Assembly (NCBI GenBank): GCA_027563935.2
Contig: CM050449.1
Span: 46,846,507 to 46,910,506 of the forward strand
Direction of reading: 5' to 3'
Length of the DNA stretch: 64,000 nucleotides
Origin: Costus lasius
Lineage: Eukaryota; Streptophyta; Magnoliopsida; Zingiberales; Costaceae
Part shown: positions 47,188 through 59,956 of the stretch, piece after piece
Layout of the letters: every line of letters begins with the position of its first letter
How positions within the stretch are numbered: position 1 is the stretch's first letter
Translations under genes and position numbers: made by a program
The notes under the pieces: generated by a model
The model's input: the letters and a program-made list of their open reading frames with translations, nothing else
Database searches by the model: none
What the model was told of the DNA's origin: nothing

Positions 47188-49139
47188 TGTTGGGAAACCC
47201 CGGGGACATTTTACAATTTTCAGAGTTATAGACATACATTTTTCGCAGCGGAAGAATATCCCCGAAACAGGCCGGTCCCAAAAACCCAGTGAAGATCGCA
47301 AGCAAGGGAGTCGACATGATGAGTTAGTAAGTACCTTAGGATTAATATGGAGCGATGCCGATGTAGGCGTCCAAGTGTGCGCCCTCTGCAGTCTCGCACA
47401 CACGGATCTCTTGAGTTCTCTTCTTCCACGCCCGGTGCTAGCCTCGGGAAGAAGATCCAAGCCTTAGGAAGATGTTTTATTTCTCTTGCGCCACCTAGAG
47501 AAAAGATGCGCCAAGTGAAGAGGGAAAACTACCCAAGCCGCCAAGCCCTAGATCTCTTTGCGCCAAGAGGAAAGGAAGAGGCTTGCGGTTATGGAAGATG
47601 CGCCCTTGCTCCAAGCACTCGCCCCTCTCCTTGTGTTCACGCCTTCAAGGATTGATTACTTACAAGAGTGGGCGACTAGGGTCACATTTATAGGGCAAGA
47701 GGTGGTTAGGGTAATGGCTAGGATCATGACAAGTGTAGGGCTAGAATGAGGAGGTTTGAGACAAGGAAAGTCTCCAAGACATTTCCATAATTCTCATTCA
47801 ACCTTTCTTTTTGTTCCCACGCCTTTCCTTGTGCACCAAGGTCTTGCCTTGCGCCTCAAGCCATGCCATAGAGGCATTCATTCCATCCTAGCAAGAGAGG
47901 GGGAGGCGCCCTTTACTTCCATAATGAAGCAAAGGCGCCAACATGACCCCATTATGCCCCTAGGTGCTTAATGGTTCATGTTTCTCCCCATTATACCCTT
48001 TTAGCCTCTCATCTCTTCATGAGAACTTGTCATTGGGCCTCATTGGATAATGAGCTAGCCCAAACTTTATTACATGGGTTGATTAAGCACTTGGATCCAA
48101 TCCAATGCAACCCTAATCCAAATGTGACCAACCATGGTCAAATACGGGTCAACCTGCCAAAAATGAAGTTTGGCTCCAATAACATTCTTCCATCTCATCA
48201 GGCCCATTGGAGCTAATGAAATCTCCCAATTAGATCTGAGTTATCCAATAACTCGATCATAAGGCTTCCCGATCAATATGAGAACTCAAGTATCAAGGTG
48301 TGCGACCCTGTAGGTTCCTCTAACGCTGGCAGTGGTGACCAGAGGTCATCACAAGCAGTCAGTGGCACCTAGCAGTGCATCTCTGCTACCCAGGTCATTG
48401 GAATGGATATCGACATCGACATCGACATCCCCATCATCGCAACTAGGTACAGATGCATTACAGTCTCTTTACCGTACTGATATCCGATTGGACAAGTGTG
48501 TCACCACTTGTTTTCATCCAATCACATGGCTATGACTAAAACAGGTTCTCACCTGGGTATGGCCATACACTCTCAGTCATAGAACCATAAAGGAGCTCCA
48601 TGGATATCATACTTCCCTAGGGAAGGGGCAAATCCTATGTCTGTCCATTGATCTTCTCATATGGGTTGTGACATGCTCAATAACAGCCGTTATGTCCTCC
48701 CAGCTACGGCAAGGTGTTAGGTTGTATCAAAGCAAGTCCCTAACCATATAGAATGATCAATGACCTCAAGTCAAGGGATCAATGCATCTCCTGTCACTTA
48801 TGAGGATAACTAATGACACCAAGTCATAGCCTCATAGCGGGTCTATCCACTATATCCTCCAATGATATACCCATGTGTCTGTGTTAGCACCGCGTGCCTA
48901 ACCAGCCCACATACCAGTCTCTCAAGTACCAGAGCTGTCACATATCCACTCAGGTACATTGACTGGGGACAATCATTTGAGCACAGATCCAATCTATCTC
49001 CAGGGACATTATCATGTAAGTACACAATCGCAGGTGTAGTCAAACAATGATAACGACAATGCCAGAATGATATATAAATATCAATGTCAAGTAGTACATA
49101 AGTTGACCAAAACTAGGTCCTAGGGCATACACACCAACA
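47188..49139 (-). mobile_element. A3: solo LTR, copia family A
   Basis: 1952-bp complete LTR with TG...CA ends and perfect 5-bp TSD TGATA (47183-47187, 49140-49144), without PBS, PPT or internal sequence. This is the product of LTR-LTR recombination. It serves here as the uninterrupted reference for the A1 LTR. It has three ATCGAC units at about 48412-48429 where A1 has two. Confidence 0.95.
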
Positions 49140-49499
49140 TGATAATCGTATTTTAGAAATTTATTGAGCCTGAAAAAGTTTATCTTTTAATCAATTATTG
49201 ATTTTTTGCTTGAGCACAAGCAAAGTTTGAGCCCTTTGTGTTTGATGACAATGAAATTTATAGTAAATTTCATGCCATTTTATATATCTTTTCGTGTCAA
49301 ATTCATACCACTTTGCCTATTTTTATGTCTTTTTTATCAAATATTGCAAAATATACTTATATATTGGTTTTTCATGATTTTCAAGTAAAAAGACACGATT
49401 TTAAGGCATTTTCGAGCAAAATCAAACACATAGAAGAATTCTCATCGTCAAGAAGAAAATACATGACAAATTTCAAGCAAAATGGAGCCACGAACCAAA

Positions 49500-49830
49500 A
49501 TACGGCAGGGACGTAATCTATATTACGGTACCGTATTTTCGTACGCTACCGTAATATCAGAGCACTGCCGTAATTTGGAGAGTTTTTCACTAGAGAATTT
49601 TCCTGATTTGACGGCACTACCGTAAACAATTACACGGTGTCGTATTTTGGAGCGCTTTCAAACCAGAGATATTCACTGAAATTACGGTACTACCGTAAGC
49701 CATTTCACGGGCCGTAATTTCCAAACATTTTATGGCACTGCCATAATACATTTTATGGGCCATAATTTTGAGCCAAAACACGCAGAACCAAAATACGACA
49801 CTGCCGTAAAATAAAACACGGCCATAATTT
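49500..49830 (+). repeat. Cluster of CCGTAA/TTACGG motifs
   Basis: At least eight exact CCGTAA or TTACGG copies plus several CCATAAT variants in about 330 bp, often paired as short inverted repeats (for example near 49521-49550 and 49682-49715). Confidence 0.75.
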
Positions 49831-50176
49831 TTTCCTGGACACGCTAGTTTTTCAAGCCCAATTTTTGCGCGGACCATATCTTGAGATCCAGACATCCAAA
49901 TCGAGATCCGAAAGATGCTGCAGACTCATCTCAATGAGGATAAGATAACAGGACTAAAAGCCCTAATTTTAAGGAGGAATGGAGTGAGGAATCAATAGAG
50001 AGGCGCTTAGGGTTCATGTTCACGCCGAGAGGCGTGGAAGCCACCTCAGGCCGTGATTTTTATACAGAAGCTTCGCTAGAGGAGTGGAGGATACCCCAGA
50101 AGTTTCAGAGTAAAAGGAGTTCGATTGGAAGAGGAATCAATGAAAGAAGGGTCGCAGCACTATCACAAGCGGAATT

Positions 50177-50202
50177 ACGGCTGTAATTTCTATTACAGCC
50201 GT
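50177..50202 (+). repeat. Perfect 11-bp hairpin in T1
   Basis: ACGGCTGTAAT, loop TTCT, ATTACAGCCGT. It uses the same CGG/TAAT words as the cluster upstream. Confidence 0.85.
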
Positions 50203-50824
50203 GTTGTAATTTAATTTCTCCCTTTTCTTCAATTTTTGATCGTTCTAAACTATGGATTATTGTAATTCTCCATCCATGCTTGCTTAGACATATTATGGGA
50301 CATGGGGTGTAATCCCCTTGATTTTTAATGACTCGGTAACTATTATTTTCATCATGATAATCCTCGTTGTGATAATTCTGCTTCTGTGATGAACCGTCTT
50401 TAATTTTTCTTAGATTTATAAATATCAGCATGTTTTAGAATTTTGCAAAATAGACTGAAAGGTTGATTGTGAAATTTGGAAACCTAAAAATCATTGAGTT
50501 TGGAACTTATCGTAAGAGATTAGGTTTGTTCTTTGAATTCTGATTTTTAGTAGTTTAATTGCCATGTTAGATAATTCGAATCTAGGATTGAGTTATTTGT
50601 TGGTGTATATGTCCTAGGACCTATAGCTGGTCCGATATGTGTCATATTCATTTGTGATATACATCCTCGCATGGTCGTTGTTATGCCTTTTGTACATCTG
50701 TGTCACATGTACATTTGTATATACAATGTCCCTGAAGATAGATTTTATCTAATCTCAAAGAATAATCGCCGGTCAAGTGTCATAGTGGATAAGGGACTGC
50801 TATGATACACTTGAGACTTGTATA

Positions 50825-52476
50825 TGAAGGAACCCCTAATTCAAAGGGGGGAAGAAACCCTAAACTTGCGATTCTAACAAGCATGGCGAAAAAAGGGTTT
50901 CTAAACAAGATCAAATATGATAACTATATGATCAACTTGAAGTTATGAGAACTCATACCAAAGCCATGAAGAGGGTGGCGGCTTGGAAGCAAGAGATCAA
51001 AATAGGTCTCCTCTTCAAATTCGCACACAAGATGAGGGGTGGCTACCCTTTAGGATCTTCCTTGTGCTAGCAAGAGATCCCAATGTCCTTGTCGTGTGTT
51101 GAGATGCGCTTGGCCGAGAGCTATCGTCTCCTAGAATCCTCTTTCGTCCAACGAAGATGACAATTCCGAAAAAACCGATTTGCGTTAAGCCTTCTCCAAT
51201 CAAGTCATGGCGTTACACTTCCATAAATGGAAGGTTTTCAAGCCATGCGCTCACTTGAAGGAAAAACCGCCCAACAAGCCTTTACACCTTGAACCATACG
51301 TTCACCCATGTGAACCGGTTCAAGTCAATTAGGTTCAACCCAATTCGGTTCATTAAACCAGCCCAAGCCATGGTCTAGATCTCTTTGAACCAAATGGTTC
51401 AAGATCTAACCATTCATCTCTTGATGCTCTTGATCTCTATGATCTAGCATCCAAACTCTCGATCGAAGCTTACCGATCTCAAGCCCCAATCAATCAAACA
51501 TGATCAGACTAGATCTCACTTACAATCAGAGTCTGAACTCGTTTAAACTGAGTCTAAACAGTTCAGTCCACACGATCTGACTTAAGTAAGCCATATCATC
51601 AAATTGTGCGACCCTGAGGGTTTCCTCTAAATGTCGGTAACGATAACTTACGTTATCACGATCAGTGAGGGGTATCTAGCAACACATCACTGTCTCCCGA
51701 TATAAAGGAAAGAGTCTTCCAAGACTCCACCCAAACCATAGCACAAGTGTGAATCAACTCACTTGGCATACATGTGTCCTTTGCCACTGGATGTTCTTAT
51801 TGGACAAGCGGGTCAAGCTTGTAACTCCAATATGATGAGCATGATTAGATCAGATGAACATAGTCATCTGGGTATGGCCATACACTTCCTCAATCATCTC
51901 ATATCGGGGGGGCCCCTTAGAACATCACACTCCTTGAACAAGGAGACGGCAATCCTTTATCTATCACAAGAGCCCTAACCTGACTCAAGCTCACCATCCA
52001 AGATAGTCTATAATCATTATGTTTCAAATGATATTGAACTACCTCAAAACAATGACAATCATCATTTAGAAACACAAGTGATCTCAAGTCAAAGGACATG
52101 TGCCACTTGCAGCTTATAAGGATCATTCACATTGTGACAAGCAATGGAATATCCCAGTAGGGTCTGTCCAGTACATCCAATGTACCCATGAGTCTACATC
52201 TTATTCCATGCTCGAAGCATCCTATAAGATTAGCACACATATTAGTCTCAATCATATCAAGGTTGTCTCATGTTCACCAAGATATCTCGACTAAGGACAT
52301 ATAGACTGTCAGCCTAGCTGAACAGCTTTGAGACATTATTCAGAAGTACACTTATTACAGCAGACAAGGTAACAACCTGAATAATAACCATGCCTTTATA
52401 AACACAACAGTTTATTACATGATACTATTACAATCCCAAAGGCCTCAAACATTAGCCTTAAGGGCATACCCCAACA
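50825..52476 (-). repeat. B5 3' LTR
   Basis: 1652 bp. The PBS-side end begins TGAAGGAACCCCTAATTC on the plus strand, unlike B1, B3 or B4 (a B subfamily). Confidence 0.96.
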
Positions 52477-52496
52477 ATCTCCCACTTGCACTTAAT

Positions 52497-55400
52497 CTAA
52501 TGGTTGAGAAATCTCAAACCCATATTATTACAGTGCTGCTCATGCTTCTGCTGCGCCAGAGGCTTGGTAAGCGGGTCTGCCAGATTGTCATCTGTATGAA
52601 CCTTGCAAATCTTGATCTCGCCACGATCAATGATCTCCCGGATCAAGTGAAACCGTCTCTGTATGTGCTTGGACTTCTGGTGCGACCGTGGTTCCTTAGC
52701 TTGTGCGATTGCTCCAGTGTTATCACAGAAGATAACCAAAGGATCGGCACTCGAAGGAACGACACCAAGTTCTCTCACGAACTTACGAATCCACACTGCC
52801 TCCTTGGATGCTTCCGAGGCTGCAACATACTCGGCTTCTGTTGTGGAATCAGCAACAGTTGACTGTTTGAAACTCTTCCACACCACTGCTCCACCATTCA
52901 AGCTACAAAAAATAGCCTGACTGCGATCGGAAATCATCCTGGTCCGACTGGAATGAAGCATCAGTATATCCCTCTATACTGAGTTCTTCCTGACCACCAT
53001 ATATCAAGAACATATCTTTGGTCCTCCGCAGATATTTTAAGATGTTCTTGACTGCAATCCAGTGCGCCAAACCTGGATTACTTTGGAATCGACTGGTCAC
53101 GCTTAACCCGTAAGCGACGTCTGGGCGAGTACACAACATCGCATACATAATGGACCCAATAGCCGAAGCATAAGGCGTATTGTCCATCTCATCTTTCTCA
53201 GTCTGTGTTTGTGGACACTGACTCTTCGAAAGATTCAGACCATGTCTGACTGGAAGATATCCACGTTTAGAATTCTCTAAATGGAATCTCTCCAGGACCT
53301 TATCGATGTAAGTACTCTGGCACAGCCCGAGAAGCCTCTTAGATCTATCTCTGTAGATCTTCACACCCAATACATAGGCTGCTTCTCCTAAATATTTCAT
53401 CTGGAAACATTTTCCTAACCATGCTTTAACAGCATGCAGTTCAGGAATATCATTTCCAATGATCAAGATGTCATCGACGTAGAGGATTAGGAATGTAATC
53501 ACGCTCCCACTAAACCTCTTATACACACACGGGTCATCTTCGTTCTTGATGAAACCAAACTCAGAGATTGATTCATCAAAACGGATATTCCAGCTCCTAG
53601 ATGCTTGTTTAAGTCCATAAATGGACTTCTTTAACTTGCATATTTTATGACGATCTGATGGATTAGTGAAACCTTCAGGTTGTGTCATATACACATCCTC
53701 ATCCAGATTTCCATTAAGGAAAGCTGTTTTCACATCCATCTGCCAGATCTCATAATCGTAATATGCTGCTATCGCGAAAAGAATCTGAATAGACTTAAAC
53801 ATAGCTACAGGTGAGAAAGTTTCATCATAATCTATCCCGTAGATTTGTTTGAAACCTTTCGCAACTAGCCTGCCTTTATAGGTAACCACGTTACCATCCA
53901 TGTCAATCTTCTTCTTGAAGATCCATTTACAGCCTATAGGGATTACTCCCGAAGGCGGATCAACCAAATCCCAGACTTGGTTATCTGACATGGAGTCCAT
54001 CTCGGCTCGCATAGCTTCAAGCCATCTAGCTGACTCCGGTCCACTGACCGCATCCGCATAAGTAAGGGGTTCATCATTATCAATGATGTAGACTCCGTCA
54101 TAGCGCTCAGGCTGTCGACGGATCCTTCCCGATCTTCGCGGTTCCCGTGTTATTTGAGCCTCAGGTTGTTCAATAACCTGATCTACCGGCTCAGGCTCAT
54201 CCAACTGTGCTTGAGCACTTTGTCCTTCCTCTGGATTCTCATCCAGTTTTATTTCTCTCCCACTGGCCTCTTGCAGAAGAAATTCCTTCTCAAGAAATAT
54301 GGCCGTCCGAGCAACAAAAACCTTGTTCTCTTTGGGATCGTAGAAATAATAACCCTTAGTTTCCTTAGGGTAACCGACAAAGATGCATTTATCAGATCTG
54401 CTCTCCAGTTTCCCAGAGGCGAGCTTTTTGACATAAGCCTCGCAACCCCAGATCCTGATAAATGTCAAGCTAGGCTGTTTCCCATACCATAACTCATATG
54501 GCGTCTTTGAAACTGCCTTGGATGGCACTCGGTTTAGTACCTTTGCAGCTGTGTCCAGTGCAAAACCCCAAAAGGAGTACGGTAGAGTAGCCTGACTCAT
54601 CATAGAACGAACCATATCAAGTAACGTTCTATTTCTCCTCTCGGACACACCATTCCACTGCGGTGTTCCTGGTGGAGTGAGCTGTGAGATAATCCCACAC
54701 TCCTTCAGATAGTCAGTAAACGCATGACTTAGGTATTCTCCACCTCGATCAGAACGAAGTGCCTTGATATTTCGGCCTAACTGATTTTGTACTTCATTTT
54801 TGAACTCTTTGAACTTGTCAAAAGATTCACTCTTATGTCTCATCAGATAGACATAACCATACCTACTGAAATCATCAGTAAAGGTAATGAAGTACTGATA
54901 GCCACCTCTGGCATGTTTACTAAACGGCCCACACACATCACTGTGTATAAGGTCAAGTAAAGCTGAAGCCCTCTGACCTTTATTAGGAAAAGGTGACTTC
55001 GTCATTTTACCCATTAAACAAGCTTTGCATGTATCAATCTCCTCATAGGAGAATGATCCCAGCAGTCCATGATCATGCAACCGCTTAATGCGCTTCTCGT
55101 TTATATGGCCTAAACGACTATGCCAAAGCAAGGTGCTGTCATCAGCATACTTGGCTTTCTTATTATCAATGTTTTGTATAGAATATTCCATGTCCAACAT
55201 GAATAACCCATTGTTAATTGAACCAGTTGCATACACAATATTATCATAAGTCAAAATACACTTTGAAATCTTGCATTCAAAGGCAAATCCTATCCTGACA
55301 AGAGCAGGAATAGAGATAATATTCTTGGTAATACTGGGTACAAAATAACAATTGTTTAATTCTAATACAATGCCAGATGGTAAAGTAATGAAATAGTCTC

Positions 55401-56382
55401 CTACAGCAACAGCAGCAACCCGTGCCCCGTTTCCGACTCGTAGGTCTACCTCATGCTGTCCCACCTGCCTTCTTCTCTTGAGTTCCTGTACATTTGAACA
55501 AATGTGAACTCCACATGCAATGTCCAACACCCATGAAATAGAAGAAGATGAAACCATGACTTCCGTCACGAATATACCTGAGCCAGAAGCAACGCTTCCC
55601 CTCTTATCTCCTTGGAGCGCTTTACAGTCCTTTTTCTAGTGACCAAGCTGGCCACAGTGGAAACACCTGTTGTCCTTCGACCGCTTCACCTTCTGTTTCA
55701 GCGCCTTGCTGTAATTCTTGACAGGGGCCTTGCCCTTCTTCCCCTTCTTCTTGTTCCTAGAAGGAACCAACAAGACAGAGGTTGAAGGCTTACCCTTCAG
55801 AGTTTCCTCAGTAGTCAAGAGCATATTCAACAGCTCTGCCGGCGTACAATCGATTTTGTTCATATTAAAGTTAATGATGAACGCATCGAAAGAAGGTGGA
55901 AGAGACTGCAGAATAATATCTACAGCAAGCTCCTGGTTGATGGTATGCCCCAGTTTCTCCAGAGCCTCCTTGTGCCCAATCATCTTGAGCACGTGAGCTC
56001 CCACTGGGCTCCCTTCAGCCAGTTTGCTCTGACAGAAGAGCTTCGTCAGATTATAGCGCTCAGTCCTCGCCTGTGCAGCATACAGCATCTTGAGGTTCGC
56101 TATAATCTCTATAGCGGACATATCCTCATGCTGACGCTGCAGCGGTGGCGTCATAGACGCTAGCATCAGGCAAGCGACATCAATGCTATCATTGACGTGC
56201 TTTTCATAGGCATCCCGAACCGCCCTTGCGGCGTTCGGAGCGGGCTGCGGCGGTATCGCCGTCTCGAGGACATACAGTTTCCTCTCTGCCTTAAGAACGA
56301 TCTTAAGGTGTCCGAACCAGTCAGAGAAGTTCGGCCCAGCAAACTTCTCCCTTTCCAGTAGGGATCGCACATTGAAGCTCAT
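52497..56382 (-). pseudogene. B5 gag-pol polyprotein pseudogene (copia)
   Basis: 3886 nt from ATG 56380-56382 to stop TAG 52497-52499, one base more than a multiple of three. Domains are as in B4: Gag, CCHC, protease (VLDIACGVH, with Thr to Ile beside the catalytic Asp), integrase RSDRGGEY and NGVSERRN, RT YVDDILIIG, RNase H. Two lesions: TAG at 55636-55638 replaces the Trp of the CCHC knuckle (GQLGH*KKDC), and a 1-base insertion near 52908-52915 in a T-run shifts RNase H out of frame (GYVFSL in B1). The start codon is intact. So a coding-dead copy sits between almost identical LTRs. Confidence 0.95.
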
Positions 56383-58226
56383 GGTGTTCGTTGCTGCAGG
56401 AATCTACAACAAGCAAGAACAGCAAGGTCAGTATCAATGTTTAGAATCAGTCCAGGACTTAAGAAAGATTCTTTTCTCACTATTTTGTCTGACTGAAAAA
56501 TCCAGTAAACAGTCCGAAAGAGTAACACTCTTTTAGTGAGATGGGATCCAGATTTCATACTTGGTCTCCGCGTCCCGCTCAGGCGAGATAAGATGCACAG
56601 AGATGACAAGCACTAATTTCTGGTAGGCTGTCCCAGCCAATCGCCAACCCGTGCGATTCCCCTTCATCTGGGCAATCCAGCAGACTGTGCCAACTGAGTT
56701 GGTACAACACAGTCTCTGATCCCACAGATGGCTGCCTCCATGTGCTACCATATGCGCCACATATGCAGCCTACATGGTCAAGCTGACCTGACCTACTCCC
56801 TGGACCACCACGTGCTATGCTGAGCAACGAGAGGGGATAAATCCCAACTCTGTAACACGCAGGTGAAATCCAGCACCGTCTGAAGATAGATGGACGTGCC
56901 CACTGAGTGGGTTCAACACGGCTCCAACGATAGTCAGAACGGCGAGGTTTCGCGTCAGAAGGCTTACGAGCTTGATATATTAGCGTTGGATTTTAACGGT
57001 CTTTTATCTTCTTCACTATCATGCAAGTCCTATGGTGATAGCAGAAGATAAACTTAAACATGCAATTCTAATTATTTAAACAATAAATAGAAAGCATGAT
57101 CTTATGTGGTAAAAGCCCATGAACCCTAGTAAGACCTTAATTTTCCTTAAGTCTTCACTTGAGCTCTTTTGCATCTCATCTGGTCCAATCCAGGGCCCTA
57201 GCGCCAAGAGCACCTCAGGTGCGCCACCAGCTGAATGCTCCTTTGGGATGTGTGCATTTGTGCTCTTGTCTAATCAAATACAATTTGATCTATCTAGACA
57301 AGCTTTGACTCGCAGGTCAAATATACAATAAATTAATGAAAAAGTGATTCGCAGACCACAATAAATTTAACTTATAAATTACCAGGCACGCAGGCCCCAG
57401 CACAGCACACAATAGGGCAACCCACATAAGACTAAATAAACAAGCATATGGTTCAATCAACATGTGATCCAATCAGGAAATAAATTTTGAAACACCCCAT
57501 GGCATCAATTTTAATTTCCTTATGAGCCCTATAACCTTACAATGGTCCATTGATGGGGATCCACTCATCCATCTAGTTAGATCCTTTTCCCTTGCATGCA
57601 CCGAGTCCTAACTGACCCGTGTTGACCTAATGGTCAACCATGCATGCGCCAAGGGCTGAACCACCCTCATGAGTTTTGGCAAGCGGGTGTGACCCCGGGC
57701 CTAACTCATGTGTGTTCAATAGTGTCTCAACCAGACCTCGCTACACGCCCTAGATGCAGTCAACCCATAGCCACCTAGTGCTTGCGCACAGGTGCTATCA
57801 GGTCAACCCATCTAGGCTGTCAGATGGTCTGATCAGACTAGTTGGATCTAACCTAGAAGATGCTTTCAACCCTATCAACCCATCTAAGGATTTAATATAG
57901 TGGCACCTTAGATCTAATCATGCGCGCAAGATATAAGTTTTGGAAAACTTCTAGAACATGCGCAAACAAACAAACAAACAACATGCTTGCAAGTTGATAA
58001 CCCTTAGATCTAAGGGGGTCCCCTTCAAGGGGGGAGCGCAAACTTTAGGGGGGTCCCCTTCAAGGGGGAGCGCATACTTCATCTAACCATGATACAAGCG
58101 CAACTTCATGTAAGCATGATACAAGCGCAACTACATGTAAACAAAGCATACATCAAGTAAAAGTAAGCGCAACATGTATGGATCACAAGGACTTGAAGCA
58201 ATCATATAGATCATATCAAGGACCTA
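56383..58226 (-). other. B5 untranslated leader
   Basis: 1.84 kb. Hairpin 3 (TCCCGC/GCGAGA) at 56573-56588, hairpin 2 CCAACTGAGTTGG at 56690-56702, hairpin 1 CCCACTGAGTGGG at 56899-56911. The T-arm-like block of the other B leaders is deleted near 57230. It holds a CAAA run (57964-57980) and two local duplications at 58014-58140. Confidence 0.85.
58014..58140 (-). repeat. Two adjacent short tandem duplications in the B5 leader
   Basis: A 27-bp G/C-block unit occurs at 58014-58040 and 58048-58074 (each with the palindrome CCCCTTCAAGGGG). A 26-bp unit starting CATGATACAAGCGC occurs at 58088-58113 and 58115-58140 with one difference. Confidence 0.88.
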
Positions 58227-58238
58227 GCTCTGATACCA
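58227..58238 (-). other. B5 primer-binding site (tRNA-iMet)
   Basis: Perfect TGGTATCAGAGC on the minus strand, two bases inside the LTR. Confidence 0.92.
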
Positions 58239-58240
58239 AT

Positions 58241-59892
58241 TGAAGGAACCCCTAATTCAAAGGGGGGAAGAAACCCTAAACTTGCGATTCTAACAAGCAT
58301 GGCGAAAAAAGGGTTTCTAAACAAGATCAAATATGATAACTATATGATCAACTTGAAGTTATGAGAACTCATACCAAAGCCATGAAGAGGGTGGCGGCTT
58401 GGAAGCAAGAGATCAAAATAGGTCTCCTCTTCAAATTCGCACACAAGATGAGGGGTGGCTACCCTTTAGGATCTTCCTTGTGCTAGCAAGAGATCCCAAT
58501 GTCCTTGTCGTGTGTTGAGATGCGCTTGGCCGAGAGCTATCGTCTCCTAGAATCCTCTTTCGTCCAACGAAGATGACAATTCCGAAAAAACCGATTTGCG
58601 TTAAGCCTTCTCCAATCAAGTCATGGCGTTACACTTCCATAAATGGAAGGTTTTCAAGCCATGCGCTCACTTGAAGGAAAAACCGCCCAACAAGCCTTTA
58701 CACCTTGAACCATACGTTCACCCATGTGAACCGGTTCAAGTCAATTAGGTTCAACCCAATTCGGTTCATTAAACCAGCCCAAGCCATGGTCTAGATCTCT
58801 TTGAACCAAATGGTTCAAGATCTAACCATTCATCTCTTGATGCTCTTGATCTCTATGATCTAGCATCCAAACTCTCGATCGAAGCTTACCGATCTCAAGC
58901 CCCAATCAATCAAACATGATCAGACTAGATCTCACTTACAATCAGAGTCTGAACTCGTTTAAACTGAGTCTAAACAGTTCAGTCCACACGATCTGACTTA
59001 AGTAAGCCATATCATCAAATTGTGCGACCCTGAGGGTTTCCTCTAAATGTCGGTAACGATAACTTACGTTATCACGATCAGTGAGGGGTATCTAGCAACA
59101 CATCACTGTCTCCCGATATAAAGGAAAGAGTCTTCCAAGACTCCACCCAAACCATAGCACAAGTGTGAATCAACTCACTTGGCATACATGTGTCCTTTGC
59201 CACTGGATGTTCTTATTGGACAAGCGGGTCAAGCTTGTAACTCCAATATGATGAGCATGATTAGATCAGATGAACATAGTCATCTGGGTATGGCCATACA
59301 CTTCCTCAGTCATCTCATATCGGGGGGGCCCCTTAGAACATCACACTCCTTGAACAAGGAGACGGCAATCCTTTATCTATCACAAGAGCCCTAACCTGAC
59401 TCAAGCTCACCATCCAAGATAGTCTATAATCATTATGTTTCAAATGATATTGAACTACCTCAAAACAATGACAATCATCATTTAGAAACACAAGTGATCT
59501 CAAGTCAAAGGACATGTGCCACTTGCAGCTTATAAGGATCATTCACATTGTGACAAGCAATGGAATATCCCAGTAGGGTCTGTCCAGTACATCCAATGTA
59601 CCCATGAGTCTACATCTTATTCCATGCTCGAAGCATCCTATAAGATTAGCACACATATTAGTCTCAATCATATCAAGGTTGTCTCATGTTCACCAAGATA
59701 TCTCGACTAAGGACATATAGACTGTCAGCCTAGCTGAACAGCTTTGAGACATTATTCAGAAGTACACTTATTACAGCAGACAAGGTAACAACCTGAATAA
59801 TAACCATGCCTTTATAAACACAACAGTTTATTACATGATACTATTACAATCCCAAAGGCCTCAAACATTAGCCTTAAGGGCATACCCCAACA
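58241..59892 (-). repeat. B5 5' LTR
   Basis: 1652 bp, identical by eye to 50825-52476 except at 59309. Confidence 0.96.
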
Positions 59893-59936
59893 GTATATGC
59901 GCTCGTTGAGCACGGGTTGCTAATGTAGGCATATGG

Positions 59937-59956
59937 GTATATCAAGGGAGATATAC
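59937..59956 (+). promoter_or_regulatory. Hairpin H1 in the C-family LTR
   Basis: GTATATC-AAGGGA-GATATAC followed by TGGATTGACCCGC, the same arrangement as 29579-29599 in family A. Confidence 0.55.

Larger units (their letters stand above)
46621..50597 (+). mobile_element. T1: probable Ty3 Tat/Athila-type fragment (internal 3' end plus LTR)
   Basis: AT-rich sequence split by solo LTR A3 (47188-49139). Non-A3 parts are 46621-47187 and 49145-50597. The inverted repeat TTGCTTGAGCACAAGCAA (49206-49223) resembles the motif found just before the 3' LTR of plant Tat/Athila elements. What follows (TGATGACAATG..., from about 49242) would be LTR and has a dense cluster of CCGTAA/TTACGG motifs. No coding sequence is recognisable. 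The class call is tentative; that it is repeat DNA is likely. Confidence 0.45.
50825..59892 (-). mobile_element. Copia element B5 (family B), complete and very young
   Basis: 9068-bp minus-strand element with perfect TSD GTATA (50820-50824, 59893-59897). 3' LTR 50825-52476, PPT 52477-52492, gag-pol 52497-56382, leader 56383-58226, PBS 58227-58238, 5' LTR 58241-59892. Both LTRs are 1652 bp; by eye I found one difference (51893 A, 59309 G). Confidence 0.97.
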
